Assembly (NCBI GenBank): GCA_012845835.1
Contig: JABAKD010000001.1
Span: 17,843,251-17,907,250 of the forward strand
From: Undaria pinnatifida
Taxonomy: Eukaryota; Sar; Phaeophyceae; Laminariales; Alariaceae
Direction: 5' to 3'
Length of the DNA: 64,000 nt
Shown here: piece after piece, positions 12,240 to 21,989 of the stretch
How the letters are laid out: every line of letters begins with the position of its first letter
How positions within the stretch are numbered: the first letter of the stretch is position 1
Program-made: the position numbers and the translations under genes
The notes under the pieces: generated by a model
What the model was told of the DNA's origin: nothing
The model's input: the letters and a program-made list of their open reading frames with translations, nothing else
The model's database searches: none

Positions 12240-12944
12240 GCGTTGTACGATAAAGGTAGCAGAGTTTGGGCTAGACTACTACTTCCTTCATGGTGGTGGT
12301 GAGGGTGATTAACCCTGAATCGTCGGAATGTGGTTCGTGCTTTGCAATTTGTTTTTATCTGTGTACACCTAGGTGATATGTTTGTTCATCGGATTGCCCT
12401 GTGAAGTCGACTCCGAATCGCCTGTTGGGTTGTGAAGGGGTGAGGCATACCGAGGTCCTCGCGTTAAGCGCCTAACCTATTCACAAGATTAACATTGATG
12501 TGACGCGTTCTGCGATACGAGAGGATAACGCCTTTCTGTTCGCCGCGTTTGTCAAACGACAGGGACCTATAACCCATATCGACACAACTTCATTCATGTT
12601 TTGTTGTATATGTTCGTTGTTTTCCCTAGTACGCACCCTCCAACAATAGGGCATAGACAGATAGATGCCATTCCGATATAAATCGAATGTCCTTCAATAA
12701 AGCAGCAGCAGCAGTAGAATATCTCTCTTATGACGCTCTGCCAACCAGTTCCCCTTCTCGTTAATGATATAGCAATTCGAACTATTCATCGGGGAGAAAT
12801 GAAACTGTGCTCGAAATCGAGTGTTTGAGTGTTTGAGAGTTTGAGTGTCATGTTCAGCTGCTCCGGTGAGAAAAATCCTCCGACAAAACAAATTTTCTTC
12901 GTCACTGTGCCGTATGTTGTAGCAAACGTGACGCTCCAAAGTCA
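12240..12944. other. No gene recognised
   Basis: Nothing supported is seen beyond a short (AGC)n tract at about 12702-12716 and three tandem GTTTGAGTGT-like units at about 12820-12850. Confidence 0.4.
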
Positions 12945-13255
12945 TCGTGGCTATGGGGGGGGGGGGAGTCACGCCGTTGGAGACCTTTTGCGTGCAATGG
13001 CTCTGGGTCACTTGCGGGAGTTAGCCCCTACTGCTTCCCGGTGTTACGTGAGTGAATTGACCCCCTTCCTGTTGTTGCTTTCCGTTCTTAATCTCCGTGC
13101 TTTATTTTTTGAATGATACCTTGTACTGGTATTATACATGAAATAGGAGTCCACGACGGATGGGTCAGTCACGCTGAGCCGAAACTTCCACCTGAACTAC
13201 TCTTGCACGTGGGGTAGAGTCAGTCGTGCGAGTGACTCGAACACATTCTTTAATG
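12945..13255 (+). repeat. Family B, diverged copy
   Basis: A G-run after GTGGCTATGG resembles the family B left end. A decayed palindrome (GGGTCACTTGCGGGAGTTAG) and an intact one (CAGTCGTGCGAGTGACTCGA, near 13222) follow. The boundaries are approximate. Confidence 0.35.
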
Positions 13256-13434
13256 AATATGGAGCTATACCATAACAGCATCATAATAGCACCATCCTAA
13301 ATAGCATCATCATAACATCCCCCCAAGCAAGTAATATCGTTGCGTTGACCAGGTCAGGGAAACAAGACAATGTACTGTGTATATGTCTGTCTTCAGTTCA
13401 GGAGCCCCGCCAGCAATCATGGCTACGGTGTTTT

Positions 13435-13575
13435 AGTATAATACCCTATCATACCATCATACTATCATTCTGTCATACTGTCATACTATTATACTATCAT
13501 GCTATCATACCATCATACCATCATACTATTATACTATCATACTATCACACTATCACACTATCATACCATCATACT
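13435..13575. repeat. (CATACTAT)n microsatellite
   Basis: About 140 bp of imperfect CATAC/CATAT/CATACT repeats ends directly at the family B palindrome TACTCGCACGAGTGAC. The same junction occurs at 6562-6600. Confidence 0.8.
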
Positions 13576-13660
13576 CGCACGAGTGACTTTGCACCTCACT
13601 GCCGAAAACACGACAGACAGCCGATTTGTTTGGCGCAGCGTAGCTAACCATCCGACTGCG
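13571..13660 (+). repeat. Family B fragment
   Basis: The palindrome ACTCGCACGAGTGACTTTG is followed by CACCTCACTG and GGCGCAGCGTAGCTAACCAT. This parallels 2437-2511 and 53115-53190. Confidence 0.5.
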
Positions 13661-13694
13661 GGCACTCATATCGTACAATTACAGCAATATTATC

Positions 13695-13960
13695 AAAATT
13701 AAAATACACTCCAGCTGTGAGATCGAATATTTTGTCGAAACTCATCTTTGCAAGCTGTGTGTGATACTCCGATCGCGCGTATTACGGGTTGTGTGTCCTC
13801 ATTAAGAATATAGGTCGGTGACTTCCCTTGCAACTACAGTGTAGCCATCAGGGTCAACAAGGTGATGTTAGGCAGTCTGTGCGCGGAAACTATAAAACCC
13901 GTTTCTGAGGGGGACAAAATCTGACAGCTGTGGAAGGAAATGCATCAGTTTATCAAGTGC
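13695..13960 (+). repeat. Family C head and core
   Basis: This is a clean copy of the shared core. It begins with the head phrases AAAATACACTCCAGCTGTGA and CTCATCTTTGCAAGCTGTGT, then CCTCATTAAGAATATAGGTC, CAACTACAGTGTAGC (a palindrome) and ACTATAAAACCCGTTTCTGA. It stops after GCATCAGTTTATCAAG, without the G-rich body of longer copies. Confidence 0.75.
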
Positions 13961-13964
13961 AATA

Positions 13965-14584
13965 CGAAAGCCTAAACTATATATAGCTGCAAAACAAATG
14001 GTGGGGTCACTCGTGCGATAAAAGGTCCCCACTAAGGGATCCCTTTACCTTACGTAACATTGCTCCAGGGGCAGTGGCAATTAGCGGGTGAGCGCCAAAA
14101 CCGTGTCGCCTGTATCAGCAACTAAACTGCACAACAACGTGATGACGTGATGACGTGATGTCGTGATGAACAACGCGATGACCTACGGGTAGACGTCGAG
14201 CAGAAACGGTTTGGAGCTCCTAACATGATGAGCTATTAATAGCTCAAAATGTCAGCATCATCCGAAACATTAATCCACAAATGGACACTCTTTGGCACTC
14301 CCCGACCAACAGGCTCAATGCGCTGTTTATAGTCGTAGTTTGAAGCATTATTATTTGACGTTAAAATCACCGTACTAAACCGATATTTTTTACGCTTAGT
14401 CTGAGGGACTCAATCGACCAGAAGGTCAGAAACATTCAGCCAAAAACCGCGCGACCCCCAGCGTGGGGCGAGTGACCGAAACGGCAACGAATTGAACAAC
14501 ACAATAGACAATACAGTGACTTAAATAGGTACAAACCGACCTCCATAACATAGCGAGTCACGGTGAATGCATTTCGAGGCATGC
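13965..14584. other. No gene recognised
   Basis: The only structure seen is a short tandem (GTGATGAC)n tract at about 14139-14168 and a decayed family B-like palindrome near 14002. Confidence 0.4.
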
Positions 14585-14775
14585 TATGATGGAAATATCA
14601 CGTTGTGTGCCATTTGTTTTTTTGAGATTACGGGGCTGCCGAAATCGTCGGAATTTCGTTACGTGTTTGTTGCACCATGATAATGATATGTATTAGTATT
14701 AAACTAATATTGTTGTATCCCTAGGCCATAGAGTTGTCAATCTTGGCGTACATCACATTGCCCACAAATCAGCTT
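14585..14775 (-). repeat. Family A, diverged, reverse
   Basis: The + strand reads GCTATGATGGAAATATCACG, then ACGGGGCTGCCGAAATCGTC and CCTAGGCCATAGAGTTGTCA. This is the reversed order of family A landmarks. Confidence 0.4.
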
Positions 14776-15214
14776 TCTTTCGGGCGAGATGTGGATACCA
14801 GCTCCTATTCCCTGGATTATACCGCCTCGTTATGACTGTAATCCTTCAAGACAGTACCGACTCCGCGACGGGCACTCGGAAGTGTTTCCTCATCGTTGAC
14901 CACCAAGAGTGCGGTTACACACGCAACCCATCTCGGTGTGTCTCTCCACCCCCCTATACTGAAGAGAAACCTGCTAAGGGGCAACAGCCCCACGTTTGGC
15001 GTCAAGGTACATAACACCTCGAGTGAGACGCGGCAGGTAGTAAGGGTACGCCTCTACTGCGTGGCTTGCGTCTTCCAACGATACACCATCACGCCTAGCG
15101 CCCCCACGTTCGAAGCCCCGTCGATCGGATATTGATCGGAAATATATGTGTATATATACATGTGCTTCTTTCTCAGCACGCGTCTTTGGGACATGGGACA
15201 TGTCGAGCGATCGT

Positions 15215-15475
15215 GGCAACGGCGGGGGGGTCACGTTTTGCACCATTCTTACAGCGGCTCCGAATCACTCACACGAGCGATTCCCCTGTCCCTTCACGAC
15301 CCTGAGAGCTTCCGTGCTGTTTAAATTGTGGTGCATTAATCCGCAATTGAATGGTGAGCTACGACGCCGCGCCAAACCAATCGAGTAAAATCATTATATT
15401 GGCGAGGTGCAGAGTCACTCGTGCGAGTGACTCAAGGCCGGTAGTGAAAGGAGGACCTGTCCCCGCTACTGTGGC
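15215..15475 (+). mobile_element. Family B MITE-like element
   Basis: The left end, GGCAACGGCGGGGGGGTCAC, mirrors the right end, CCCCGCTACTGTGGC. Two palindromes lie inside: CACTCACACGAGCGATT near 15267 and AGTCACTCGTGCGAGTGACT near 15413-15432. They are about 150 bp apart, as in 34879-35137. Confidence 0.55.
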
Positions 15476-15684
15476 GTCATGCCGCGGTAGCGATTGAACT
15501 TTTTTGGGACATCCAAATGTTTGCGGTGAAGTTAATGTGAATGTGAACGTAAATGTCAACGTGTTGACTAACGTGTGAATGTGTGAATGTGTGACGGTTG
15601 GCCGCCTCGAGTGAAAAACTAACGGTCAGCATGATGCTTTTACGAGTGCCTTTCCTCTACACTAGGACATAGCAATATGTTGGT

Positions 15685-15835
15685 CCTGTTTGCGCGAACG
15701 AGTGCCTTCGAGATCATGATTCGGGTGATGATGGATGATGGTGACATATTGCGCTCCTCGTGTTAGGAGCTCAGAAAATTATTAGAATTTGATGCACCCT
15801 CACCGCGGGATGATTCGGTCGCCTTGGCCGACCTC
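15685..15835 (+). repeat. Family E repeat
   Basis: The order of landmarks is GTTTGCGCGAACGAGTGCCT, TCGAGATCATGATTCGGGTG, GCGCTCCTCGTGTTAGGAGC, TTAGAATTTGATGCACC and CGGGATGATTCGGTC. This copy has an extra GATGATG tract. Confidence 0.6.
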
Positions 15836-15959
15836 AGGATCATTTAGCGCTCTAGAACAGAGTTAGCATTATTGGCGTAAAGAGTACACTGAACGAAGGC
15901 GCCCCTTAGGGCAACACATATTGGGATGTTGTTCTTGGTTTGAAATATATATGGTTATT

Positions 15960-16235
15960 TTCAGTACCTAGTTCATGGATTTGGTCATCGAGTTGCACTT
16001 TCGGTTTTCTCAAAATGAAATTTGGGACGCTATCGCATCTTAAGATTTCTCCCGAAAACTGATTGGGAGAAAAATCAAAACCATTACCGGATGAAACACC
16101 CCATCTGGCCCAGGTACACAGCAAGAATCAAGCAAAACAATGACATTTTCCGACGATTTTCGATCAAGGAGCCCCGTCATGAAAAAATCATTTCACACGA
16201 AAAAAACGTGTACCTGGTAAGTGTTACCTCTATTA
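15960..16235. mobile_element. Family A head-to-head inverted dimer
   Basis: The first part (to about 16045) carries family A landmarks in reverse, namely GTTCATGGATTTGGTCATCG and GTTGCACTTTCGG. From about 16046 the landmarks run forward: CATCTGGCCCAGGTACACAG, CAAGGAGCCCCGTCATG and a right end near 16210-16250. The structure implies recombination or insertion of one copy into another. Confidence 0.45.
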
Positions 16236-16441
16236 TTGTACCACGTGTTCTGGGTGAGGTTTATGCACACCTCCTGAAGAGCGACGGGAGCCTCAGACAG
16301 GAAAAGGTGCTTCACCTTCACCTTCACCTCCACCTTGACCGTTACGTAGCATGCGTTTCATACCGCCGGGTGACTCGTTAGAGTTACGCTTAGAGCGACG
16401 CGTCGCACTCGGAGAGCTGACCCAACCTAACCGCCGCGATA

Positions 16442-16709
16442 GACGCCTGCCACGATAATAGAGGTATCAATTTTTGTCTGGAACGGTTTCGGAATTGCGG
16501 AGCTCCTTAACCCAAAACCGTCCGCATTAGACTAGTTGGGTTGTTTTAAAGCATAATTTTCGTTTTATGCCCAAGCCATGGCATAATTCATCCGGTAGCA
16601 GTTTCGTTTTCGGTCGTTTTTTTTTTTTGTGGGAGGTTAAGGCTGTCTTAACCTCGTAAAGTGAGGAGTCTGAGAAAACAAGTGAGTCACCCCTACCGTA
16701 GCACGCGTC
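16442..16709 (-). mobile_element. Family A MITE-like element, intact TIRs
   Basis: The ends GACGCCTGCCACGATAATAG and ACCCCTACCGTAGCACGCGT are good inverted repeats. Inside, in reverse, are GAGCTCCTTAACCC, AAGCCATGGCATAATTCATC, a T12 run and a duplicated TTAACCTCGTAAAGTGAGG-like segment. It is one of the clearest full-length copies. Confidence 0.65.
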
Positions 16710-16774
16710 GATACATACTGGATTCACCGAAGTGCGAAACCTCTAGAGGTTGGCAGAAAAGCCACAACCTTGCA

Positions 16775-17250
16775 AAGTTGAGCTTCATCCACTCAATCGG
16801 TCGAATTCACAGATGACGTTTTTCAATTTTTATCATAACGCGCGTCGGTCGTACTCACAGCTGACGTTTTGCAATTTTATATGAAAACGACCATGTACAT
16901 GTCATATAATAATATCATGTTTAATGTAGTACCTACCCTCTTGACGGGTTTTATACAGAATGGTTATGGAAAGTCGTCCTGTTGACCCTGACAACAACCA
17001 GAGGAGTCACCGACCTATCTATATCCTTCATGAGGACAAACTACAGAACACGCGCGAACGACCTTCCGTAAAATTTGTGAAGCTGCACGTGTATTAACAA
17101 CTAGGTTTACTTCACAAACACCCCAATATGATATCATAAATGAAAAACACAGATCTCACAATAATGTACCACGCAGCTTGCAAAGTTGGGTTTCAACCAC
17201 GTAATCGGTCGTACTCACAGCTGACGTTTTTCAATTTTAAAAAAACGATT
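16775..17250 (-). repeat. Family D repeat, two heads
   Basis: The minus-strand head is present twice, near 16780-16870 and near 17180-17245. On + it reads TGCAAAGTTGGGTTTCAACC, then CGGTCGTACTCACAGCTGAC. Between the heads lies a body with GTTGACCCTGACAAC, TCACCGACCTATC and CATGAGGACAAAC, which is the reverse of the 43490-43735 copy. Confidence 0.55.
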
Positions 17251-17959
17251 AGCGTATTATTATCGAAGCACGAATAATAAGGGTTTTGTATGTACGGAAG
17301 AAGTTTGGGGTTATTGCACGTTGACCAATGAGATCAACGCGGGTGGTTACTTGTACGTGTCCTGGTATAGCAAGGGGAACCTTTGATGGGAAGACCCATG
17401 CTCAGGGTCGGCTTGCTCGCGTGGGCCACATCATGCGGGGGCCTTGGTTGCGCGGTGGCAGCTGATAAAAGAGAAGTCCCAGATGTTGATCAATATGTAG
17501 AAAAATCCATTTTACTGTTGTCGCGTATCCGAGTATATTATCACAATGAAGACATGGGATGAGTCAAGATCGGTCAGAAGCCGCCCACAAATCAGGGGCA
17601 AAAACTGGACCAAAACAAGACTGATATAAAGGGAGTACCCCATCGGAATCAACCCAGAACTAAACATACCGCAGAAGGCATGTTTCCAGCGGGGTGGCTG
17701 CCATTCTGACAGCAAACCACCATCCAAAAGAAAACACTCATTTCCCAATACCATATATCCTATGTCGCTCGTACATACGTGGATCATGGATCATGTGTCC
17801 GTAGATTACAAAAGTATACGGCTCATCGGGCAGGCTGTTAGAGTACTAGATATTTTAACCTTGGATCAGTCTGTCTGGTTGCTCACTGGCAAGCGAAGCA
17901 CGCAGAGAAGAGAGAAGCATCGTCAGCGAGACAGGTTCAAGGTGTGATAGACTGGCTGA
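17251..17959. other. No gene recognised
   Basis: No gene or family repeat is recognised between the family D copy and the GC-rich retroelement. The element's left boundary may lie within the last 100 bases, but no terminal repeat was found. Confidence 0.35.
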
Positions 17960-18088
17960 TTTCTGTTGTAAGCGAGCTTCGCTGCGACTGCTGCTGTGCG
18001 ACTTCGCTGGGACGGCTGTGGTGACTGCCCTGGGGAAAGTTCGCTGTGGCCACTGCTGTTGCGAGCGCTGCGGGCTGTCTCTTCGACG

Positions 18089-18754
18089 ATGGGTGATTCG
18101 CCGGGTGCCGCGGCGCCTGCGGCCGCCAGCGCTGAGGCGGAGGTTACTCTGCGTGCCCGGGCCGCCGCAGCTCTCGCGGGCTCGGGGTCCTCCTCCGGGG
18201 CGCCAGCGGTCGGTGCGGCCTTGCCTTCGGGTGACTTGGCCACGTGGGCACGACAGGTTGAGGCCGAATTCGCGCGGGTCCATGCGCGCCTTGATGAACA
18301 TTTTTCCGAGTTATCTGCAAACGCTTCTTCCTCTCGCGAGGTAGCGACTGCCTGTGCTGATCAGGAAGCCAATTTCGACATCATCCTTCGCCAGTTGGTG
18401 GAGAAAAAATCTGGTCGTGTAGCCCCCCGAGAAGACGGCGACGCTCATGAACGGCAGCGCCAAAAAGCACAACTTACCACCGAAATGGCCACATGGAACA
18501 AGGTCAATACAGCTAGGAAGTTGTGGATTATTCGATGGCGTATCCTCCCGGACTTCGGGGACTCTCCCGCTGACCGGCAGTCGTTCGTGGGGGAGGCCAT
18601 CCACGTGACAGCCAACGTCGCGTCCCAGCTTCGGTCCTTGAGTTCCTTTGACGTAGGGGCTTATGGGCCCCGCGTGGACGGGCCCATCGGGCACTCCCTC
18701 ATGGTCGCCGACCGTCTCGACCTCTTGAGATTGGCCGTCGTTGCGATTCTATAG
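18089..18754 (+). CDS. gag-like protein, N-terminal part (DIRS element)
   Basis: This is the first ORF of the element, 221 codons from an ATG at 18089. An upstream GTG in the same frame is unlikely as a eukaryotic start. Residues 1-50 are an Ala/Gly/Ser-rich low-complexity region. About residues 50-125 are predicted helical and charged, starting with LATWARQVEAEF and including FARVHARLDEHF. A Trp-containing segment (WNKVNTARKLWIIRW) follows. It probably forms the nucleoprotein or capsid. The frame ends at a TAG at 18752-18754, and gag-like sequence resumes downstream, so this is a truncated N-terminal portion. No zinc knuckle was seen. The gag assignment rests on position and composition. Confidence 0.5.
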   Translation: MGDSPGAAAPAAASAEAEVTLRARAAAALAGSGSSSGAPAVGAALPSGDLATWARQVEAEFARVHARLDEHFSELSANASSSREVATACADQEANFDIILRQLVEKKSGRVAPREDGDAHERQRQKAQLTTEMATWNKVNTARKLWIIRWRILPDFGDSPADRQSFVGEAIHVTANVASQLRSLSSFDVGAYGPRVDGPIGHSLMVADRLDLLRLAVVAIL

Positions 18755-19434
18755 TGTGGATCTCTCGCCCGGGGTCGCCGACGATCTTCCGTGTCTGGCA
18801 CGGGTCAACGTTCTTGGCGACGCGTTTACGGTCTGGCGGTCTTGGGCTTGCGTGCGCACACCTTCAGCAACTACAGTATGCTGTCCGTCCCAGAAGCGCA
18901 TGCAGTGCAGTGTGATATGGTTAACCGCGACATTGCGTTGCGGGTGAGCGAGCTCATGCGTGCTGCGCAGCGGTCGTCCCCTGCTGTTGTCCCTCCCCCA
19001 GCTGGTACGGTGTTCGACCCCCCACCCATGCCCGCGTTCGTACGCACTCTCGAATTTGCCGCGGTGGGGGGGAGGTGCTCCGGCTCGTGCTCAGCTGCAT
19101 CGGTTCCGGCGCAGACAGGCCCACCAAGCGGAAGGCCACCGCTCCCCCCGCTGGGTCTCCCGGATCCAAGGGAAAGGCCGATGTAAGTCTCGCCCAGGTC
19201 TGCCGGATGTTCGCGCGCACCTGTAAAAGCAACTGGTCTCCGCGTAAGTTCCTGCACGAGGCCCCCGCGTCCTCGGCATCCTCGCCATCTCCACTCGCTC
19301 GCAGGGATGAAGGCGGCGGAAGCGTGGCGGCGGTGGGCGGAGGGTCGCGGGCGTTGTCGCTGCGTGCGGTCCTCCCGGCGGGGGGCAACAGGGGGGGCGA
19401 CGGGGGTAGAGGCGCTGGTTCTGCTTATGGATGA
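18755..19434 (+). pseudogene. gag-like continuation, frame-disrupted
   Basis: The protein-like reading moves between frames. First, one frame at about 18741-18845 contains LARVNVLGDAFTVW. Then the frame of the upstream ORF resumes with FSNYSMLSVPEAHAVQCDMV and ALRVSELMRAAQ (to 19186). After a G-run near 19066-19073, a third frame carries PTKRKATAPPAGSP and VCRMFARTCKSN up to 19434. The basic KRK cluster could be a nuclear localisation signal. The pattern suggests two or three indels in one original gag gene. Confidence 0.45.
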
Positions 19435-19455
19435 AGACCCGGGCCCTGCCGCCAG

Positions 19456-20208
19456 GTGGTGCCAACGTTTGTGGGCATAGCTGCGGCGCCGGCGGTGGAT
19501 GTAGCGGCTGCGCCAACAGTTGAGAGTGGCGGCCGCGTGTTGGGTCCGACCTCGCGGGGCGCGGCTGCGGCGTTGGCGGTTGGTCGGGGGGTTGCGTCGA
19601 TGGTCGACGTTGGCGGAGCGCCGACTGTACCGGCAGTCCGCGGAGCCACGGGAGGGTTGCGGGGGCGTGCGTTAGAGGCGCTGGTGGGCGAAGGCGGCGT
19701 TGGGCGTGAACGTGTACCCGTTGCTCCGCGATCCGTCATTTTCGGGAATAGAGGTGACCATGGGGAGTGCGCGCGTGCGTGTCCGTTAGTCTCGGCGCGC
19801 ATTGTAGGAACTGGCTTATCGATCGCGTGCGCAGATACAGTTAGACATAGCCAACGTGTGCGACGTTCGTATTTTGACTGGGGGTGCGGACACGGCTCGA
19901 CCGACGGCGAGCGCGCGCACGCACAGTTGGATTCGGCGGTTGAGGCGTGGCGCGCCGCGCAGGATAGCGTAACGCGGTCGGTATCGTCAAAAGGTTCCGC
20001 GAATCTCGATGTGGTTGCCAGCGCGGGGTCGTCTCTTTGCATGCTTGTGTCGGCAGTGTCAAATTGTTTACGTCTGCTGTCGGATTTGCTCGCATTGCCC
20101 CACATATTCATGCTCACATCGTTCGTCATTGCTTTGATACCGTCAAGAACTTTCCGCGTGTTGGCAAGTTGCTCCGCGTTTTGGCACCGGGCTCCGATGT
20201 GTGGGTAA
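19456..20208 (+). other. Uncharacterised GC-rich ORF between gag and RT
   Basis: This 250-codon frame opens with Ala/Val/Gly-rich sequence, partly periodic at the DNA level, and has no domain I recognise. An overlapping minus-strand frame (20228 to 19425, 267 codons) is also open, so openness alone is weak evidence of coding. In a different + frame from about 20052, protein-like RT-upstream sequence appears (FARIAPHIHAHIV and FPRVGKLLRVLAPGSDVW). At least the right half of this interval therefore belonged to the pol reading frame. Confidence 0.35.
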
Positions 20209-21310
20209 TCTGACCGCTGAGCTTGCATACGGTAACCACCCGAGCGTCGCCCCCCATGCCGTTGCTGTTCATTAAAAGATATGTCCTGACGTTGTGCACG
20301 GTCGGGCTTTGGTGTTCAAATTAAGTTCCGCGTCTGATATTTGGGGTTCACGTCTTTCGCCGTTGGCCGTCGTGCTCAAGTCTAACTTTCGCATAATCCA
20401 AGATCTCACGTTCACGATCTCACGTTTGCGCGCACGGGCGGCCACTTCAGCGTTAACGACGATGCCGTGTTTTCCTCCGCCCCCTCCTGCGAGGTCGGTC
20501 ATGTGCTTCGGGATGTGTTGTTACGGGTGTTGGTTTTGCGGCAGTTGCACGGTCCCACAGCTAGAATCATCCTTTGCTGCGTTGACGTGAAAGACGCCTA
20601 TCGTCAAGTAAAAGTTGACCCGGTAGGGGCGCCGGTGCTTGGGTACGCGATGGGCGAATACGTAGTTGTGGATCTTCGCTTGCAATTCAGGTGGCGTAGT
20701 AGCCCCGGGTTCTGGGGGCTGATGGCGTCTGCGCTGGAACATGCCCACACCCACTCTACGTTTCAAAATGTGGCTGTTTCCCCGCAAGGGGCGGCTGACG
20801 TCAAACATGTGCGTCTTGCCCCGCCGCGGGGGGCTTCGGTTACGCCCCTCCGTCGAGATTGTCGAACCGTTTCCGGTAGCGGTGGTTACGCCGGGAGTCG
20901 CTTTTTCGTGCGGTACTACGTAGACGACGGCATTCGTGTCGAGATTCAGTGGTGGCCGGACGGTCGTCGTTGCATGCGGGCTGTGCAGCCGTTGGCGTCG
21001 GACCAATTTCGCTTGTTGGGCATACGTGGCGCGTCCGACCCTCCTCTTTTGTCCGCCAGCAAAATCACTACCTGGAACACGCGTCTCGAAGTGCTGGGCT
21101 GGTTGGTGGACACAGAAGTGCTCACGGTGACGTCGCCGCCACATAAGCGCCTCAAGCTGCGATTTCGTTTAGCGGAGTGGCCCCCGACTCGCACCTATGC
21201 TTCAGCGAAGCAGGTGTCGCAGCTGGCGGGTTTTCTCATACCCATCTCTTTTGCAGTTCGTCACGGGTCTTTCTTCATGCATCGTTCGTTGGCTTCGGTT
21301 GGGATATGCC
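20052..21310 (+). pseudogene. Reverse transcriptase domain (DIRS-type pol)
   Basis: The largest open frame is 20467-21687. Motif A is VDVKDAYRQV (Asp codon at 20584). Motif B is LQFRWRSSPGFWG, and motif C is the catalytic YVDD at 20917-20928. The thumb-like segment includes LEVLGWLVDTEVL and QVSQLAGFL. The upstream part lies in other frames: one to about 20197, then one from about 20213 that contains LTAELAYGNHPSVAPHAVAV and is interrupted by TAA at 20273-20275, then a shift near 20430 into the main frame. The enzyme would copy element RNA into DNA. The catalytic aspartates are kept, but the frame breaks predict a non-functional polyprotein. Motif B has Arg where Gly is usual in my recollection of the family. 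Confidence 0.8.
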
Positions 21311-21935
21311 GCGCATCGAAGCCGGTGACCACTTCGATGGCCGAATGGCCAATCCGGGGCGGCGTGTCGCCTTTGGGCCCGAGTTCCATTTGGATCAAAA
21401 GTTCTGGCGGTGGCTTGTTGACAAAGTTGTTGACGCGCGCGGCGGGGTGCTATCGGCGCCGAGGCATCATTTGCTGGAGCACCCGGCTCAACGCACGTTG
21501 TTTTCGGACGCGTCAAAAAACCGCCGTCGGCGGATATTGTCTCGAAACCGGTGCTTACTGGCGCTATGATCTAACAGCCCAGGAATCGTCACAGTTTTGC
21601 GTCTCGAGTAAATCCGTCCGCGACGTGGACGACTTATGTATCAACGTGCTTGAACTTTGGGCATGGTTGTGTCGGCCTTTGTCCTAGTGTCTTCGACGGG
21701 AGATTGTGCTTTTGTTGCGAGGAGACAACGAGGCCGCCGTGCATTGGGTGCGGCGGTGTCGGGGGGGGCTGGAACCGCGTTCCTGTGCCCTCATGCGTCT
21801 CCTCGGCGTTCTCGAAGTGTGATCCGGATGGCATTTCGAGGCAACGCATGTGCGTTTTATCCACAACGCTGCCGCCGACGGTATCTCTCGCTGGGATCGC
21901 GGCTCCGTTCTTGATAACTTGCGCACCGTTCGTCC
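21311..21935 (+). pseudogene. RNase H domain of DIRS-type pol
   Basis: An RNase H follows the RT. The first catalytic Asp is in TLFSDAS (about 21495-21513), the Glu in INVLEL (about 21640), the third Asp in LLRGDNEAAVHWVRRC (about 21712-21759), and a late motif in HNAAADGISRW. It would degrade RNA in the RNA-DNA hybrid. These motifs lie in two alternating frames. A shift near 21300-21308 is reversed at an A-run at 21514-21519, where one extra A would explain it, and another pair of shifts lies near 21650-21710. A TGA at 21820-21822 interrupts the last part. Confidence 0.7.
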
Positions 21936-21989
21936 CAACATCCGGTGGCAGGTTTGGGAACTGGGGACCATCGGCATTTCTCTATGTAT

